From Mariniflexile sp. AS56 (GTDB lineage: Bacteria; Bacteroidota; Bacteroidia; Flavobacteriales; Flavobacteriaceae): a stretch of DNA of 64,000 nucleotides. Numbering within the stretch: position 1 is the first letter of the stretch; every line of letters begins with the position of its first letter. Positions 63,107 through 64,000 of this stretch are shown here, one piece after another. Position numbers and translations under genes: made by a program. The stretch lies in contig NZ_JAUPED010000003.1 of the NCBI RefSeq assembly GCF_030552475.1, forward strand, positions 1 to 64,000. The letters are read 5' to 3'. Below the pieces are notes generated by a model, which was not told the DNA's origin, did no database searches, and was given only the letters and a program-made list of their open reading frames with translations.

Positions 63107-63931
63107 TCATAAATCGCGCTTTTTTAATAATCTGTACGATAAAAAGATGAATAAGGCTGTCCAAGCCAATACGATGGCTATTTCATACCAATGTACGGCA
63201 TAATCATAGGTTAAATTTGCTTTGTCGGGAAATTTTGTCATGGCAATACGTTGGAAAGGTTGGTCTATAAGTTTGTACATAGACTTTAAAGGAAAGAAGT
63301 TTTGAATTTTTTCTGCAGTACTAGCATCAAATTTCCATGCCATGATTCCAAAAAGGATCCATTCTAAAATAAATAGAATGAATAAAAAAGCTAAGGCAAA
63401 CGCGGAACGTTTTACTAGCATTCCGAAAAATAAACATAAACTAAAAAAGCCGACGAGCTTAATAAAATAAGCCACCAAAAAATTAGTTTCACTAAGTATA
63501 ATGAAGGCTTCGTTATAGCTGGAGTAATACATGCCAATACAAAACGAGATAAGAGTAATTAACACCGTAGAAACGAATGAGAAAAACACAATGGTGTAAA
63601 ATTTAGAAAGTATAAATTCCTTTTTACTTAAACCATCAATAAGGTTTTGTTTCAGGGTTTTGTTACTGTATTCGTTTCCAATCATGCTTACTACGACAAT
63701 GGCAAAAAAGAATTTGAATTGTGAGGCAAAAAAGGTAGTAATGTGCCAAATTATAGGGAAATTGAATATGCCTAATTCACCTAATTCTAAGGTGAAAAAA
63801 CCGAAAATATTTATTTTTAAGGATGATAATAAGATTACAAAAAACGGTAAAATGAAGGAGATGAATATGAGTATTTTACTGGTTCTATTTAGTAAAAGTT
63901 TTTGTAGCTCTAAATTTAAAAGTCGTAACAT
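63107..63931 (-). CDS. ABC-2 type exporter permease
   Basis: 274 residues with six hydrophobic helices. It opens LLNLELQKLLLNRTSKILIF, the usual cytoplasmic start of ABC-2 permeases; GNEYSNKTLKQNLIDGLSKKEFILSKF after helix 2 is the coupling helix of the BcrB-like group. Its ATPase is encoded just upstream, cut by the window end, with ten bases between stop and start. Substrate unknown; the ABC-2 group includes peptide-antibiotic exporters. Confidence 0.88.
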   Translation of the reverse strand: MLRLLNLELQKLLLNRTSKILIFISFILPFFVILLSSLKINIFGFFTLELGELGIFNFPIIWHITTFFASQFKFFFAIVVVSMIGNEYSNKTLKQNLIDGLSKKEFILSKFYTIVFFSFVSTVLITLISFCIGMYYSSYNEAFIILSETNFLVAYFIKLVGFFSLCLFFGMLVKRSAFALAFLFILFILEWILFGIMAWKFDASTAEKIQNFFPLKSMYKLIDQPFQRIAMTKFPDKANLTYDYAVHWYEIAIVLAWTALFIFLSYRLLKKRDL

Positions 63932-63941
63932 GTGGTTGGTA

Positions 63942-64000
63942 TTAGTGGGTATCTGTTAATTGCAAAAACTGTTCTTCTAAACTTTCTTTACGTTGTACTA
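63942..64000 (-). CDS. ABC transporter ATP-binding protein, C-terminal end only (partial)
   Basis: Only the last 19 codons are in the window. They read VQRKESLEEQFLQLTDTH and then TAA. The pattern SLEExFLxLT is the usual C-terminus of ABC-2 exporter ATPases, and the permease gene follows ten bases later. The gene continues beyond 64000. Confidence 0.7.
   Translation of the reverse strand, partial: VQRKESLEEQFLQLTDTH

Noticed and set aside
1-64000. Search for CRISPR arrays, insertion sequences, integrases, toxin-antitoxin or phage-defence genes
   Set aside because: No regularly spaced repeats, transposase motifs, terminal inverted repeats or recognised defence proteins were seen by eye; short or degenerate ones could be missed.

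Overview
The window is a gene-dense chromosomal segment of a member of the Bacteroidota, almost certainly a Flavobacteriaceae. The grounds are strong AT richness, start codons without a consistent Shine-Dalgarno but with TAnnTTTG-type -7 boxes upstream, lipoprotein signals ending in SC followed by short polar linkers, three giant secreted proteins ending in the type B Bacteroidota type IX secretion (T9SS) sorting domain, and flavobacterial conserved families (DUF4197, DUF1684, DUF4920, DUF5723, DUF1456, MnmD without MnmC2, IcmF). I see no rRNA, tRNA, CRISPR array, insertion sequence or prophage.

Layout. 1-2.3 kb: accessory lipoproteins, one of them (a putative HExxH metalloprotein) split by an in-frame TAA. 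2.3-10 kb: prfA, pyrF, a small protein, a DUF4197 lipoprotein, purU and the fused isobutyryl-CoA mutase gene icmF. 10.4-18 kb: an Lrp/AsnC regulator, an MFS-VOC operon preceded by a leader with a terminator hairpin, a DUF1684 lipoprotein, a YaeR-like VOC protein, a crcB operon and a dipeptidyl-peptidase III family lipoprotein. 18-26.7 kb: a 28-codon membrane ORF overlapping a terminator, a DUF5723 protein, a PAS-LuxR/hydrolase operon, a MazG-like protein, ilvE, a DUF4920-mnmD pair, a TIGR01777 epimerase and two accessory genes. 26.8-33.5 kb: grpE-dnaJ behind a sigma-54-type promoter, an ABC-2 exporter, an MscS channel and a sigma-54 activator that lacks a DNA-binding domain. 33.6-43.6 kb: a coiled-coil secreted protein, PPK2, an M28 peptidase, a secreted DinB-like protein, then a run of membrane proteins (PAT-type MFS, two tandem HGSNAT-like acyltransferases, an APC permease) and a SnoaL-like lipoprotein. 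43.9-49.8 kb: lysA, sucC, DUF1456, a TerB-like protein and uvrB. 50-64 kb: three tandem giant T9SS cargo proteins sharing a roughly 95-residue repeat module, and the start of an ABC exporter operon cut by the window end.

Most of the window is core metabolism, translation, stress response and repair. The most interesting items are regulatory or architectural: a 36-base promoter-like element present twice, 24.6 kb apart, before unrelated lipoprotein genes; a sigma-54 promoter on the chaperone operon only 5.5 kb from a HTH-less sigma-54 activator; a candidate attenuated leader before an MFS gene; and three giant surface proteins built from different N-terminal heads on a shared repeat stalk with 11, 4 and 2 copies. 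I did not find a clearly new defence or mobile system.
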